Shown in pieces: positions 63,612-64,000 of a stretch of DNA of 64,000 nt (positions within the stretch are counted from its first letter, which is position 1; each line of letters begins with the position of its first letter). Source of the stretch: Sporolactobacillus shoreicorticis (lineage in GTDB: Bacteria > Bacillota > Bacilli > Bacillales > Sporolactobacillaceae); the NCBI RefSeq assembly GCF_024125445.1, contig NZ_JAMXWM010000007.1:106978-170977 (forward strand). Direction: 5' to 3'. The position numbers and the translations under genes were made by a program. Below the pieces are notes generated by a model. It had not been told where the DNA came from, searched no databases, and saw only the letters and a program-made list of their open reading frames with translations.

Positions 63612-63778
63612 TAGATTCACTCCATTGATCAAAATCGTTGCAACGACGCAAATTGTGGCGATAAATTTATTTTAATCTTACCGTTTAGGAAGGAAACATG
63701 CAAATAGCTGAATGGTCAAAGCAAATCATTTTATCTTAGTAACACGATAAAGGTATTTGTTGTTTGCGGATCAATAAG

Positions 63779-63970
63779 AAAAACCAGGCAAAAAACGCCC
63801 GGTCCTGAATCCGCGCCTGGTTTTGAATGTGCTCCGGTTGCTCGCGATCAACTGGTGCGCTCGCGGGCAGTCCGGGAACCTCCTCAAATAAGTAATGCCT
63901 GCGGGATCTCCCCTGGCCTGCACTCCCGAAGGAATCTTGCACCTGCACGTTTGTTCCACAGTCTTGCTTT
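63779..63970 (-). ncRNA. Candidate structured RNA or 5' leader ending in a terminator
   Basis: On the minus strand this GC-richer stretch shows nested complementarity. GTGC..GCAC and GGTGC..GCACC enclose hairpins ATTCC-TTCG-GGAGT, GGGGA..TTCCC with GCAG..CTGC, and CCAGTTG-N8-CAACCGG. It ends with AAACCAGGC..GCCTGGTTTTTC (to 63779). The amidase ATG lies about 170 bases beyond. I do not recognise a known class (not T-box, TPP, SAM, FMN, lysine or SRP). Limits are approximate and the 5' end may be outside the window. Confidence 0.4.
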
Positions 63971-64000
63971 TTTTGTAAAATCATATACTTTCTTTACTTG

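Noticed and set aside
63736..63984. 82-codon minus-strand ORF at the window end
   Set aside because: Covers strong hairpins and a terminator, with no ribosome site; better explained as structured RNA.
1..64000. Insertion sequences, prophage, tRNA or rRNA genes
   Set aside because: No transposase, phage structural gene, cloverleaf or rRNA segment was recognised anywhere in the window.

Overview
The window is a chromosomal segment of a low-to-mid GC, endospore-forming Firmicute of the order Bacillales. Much of the gene order matches the Bacillus subtilis chromosome: mrfA-mrfB, ypsA-gpsB-rnpB-ypsC-ypwA, parE-parC, ponA-recU, and the block dapB-mgsA-cca-birA-panC-panD-ypmB-aspB-asnS-dnaD-nth-ypoC. 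spoIIP shows that it sporulates. A XerS-type recombinase, typical of streptococci and lactic acid bacteria, together with several genes missing from Bacillus-type operons, suggests a Sporolactobacillus-like lineage. That placement is inference from gene content; no 16S gene is present.

Layout. 1-2.9 kb: end of a menaquinone operon (menD-menH-menC). 3-8 kb: a HAD phosphatase, a sirtuin, and the mrfA-mrfB repair pair with a LexA-like dyad at its promoter. 8-17 kb: ypsA, gpsB, RNase P RNA, ypsC, ypwA, and topoisomerase IV. 17-28.5 kb: a more lineage-specific stretch with twin CBO0543-type membrane proteins, ferredoxin-NADP reductase, a GNAT/methyltransferase pair, a myo-inositol-type transporter divergent from a MarR regulator, an EXLDI ribbon-helix-helix protein behind a phased repeat array, CorA, xpt, a HAD phosphatase and xerS. 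28.6-31.7 kb: a ZTP riboswitch controlling a divergent folD and a decayed fchA, then fragments of a LysR regulator and a DUF975 gene around an intact GNAT gene. 31.7-43.4 kb: catE-like dioxygenase, pepF, a chemoreceptor, spoIIP, an acyl-CoA synthetase, an SDR, and the ykoEDC ECF transporter behind a TPP riboswitch. 43.4-61.5 kb: small unknown genes, then the ponA/recU and dapB-to-ypoC housekeeping blocks, a YitT-family protein and rarD. 61.5-64 kb: a ferritin-like protein, an amidase, and a structured untranslated region at the window edge.

How the parts work together. Two metabolite riboswitches (ZTP and TPP) tie folate and thiamine genes to cofactor status. Pantothenate, lysine, biotin, asparagine and aspartate functions are interleaved with DNA replication, repair and wall synthesis genes. 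No transposase, phage gene, CRISPR array, tRNA or rRNA was found. The best places for a second look are the ZTP/folD/fchA locus with its adjacent gene graveyard, the phased repeat array before the EXLDI gene, the LexA-like box at mrfAB, the methyltransferase fused to a nucleotidyltransferase-like domain, and several non-AUG or leader-peptide-coupled starts.
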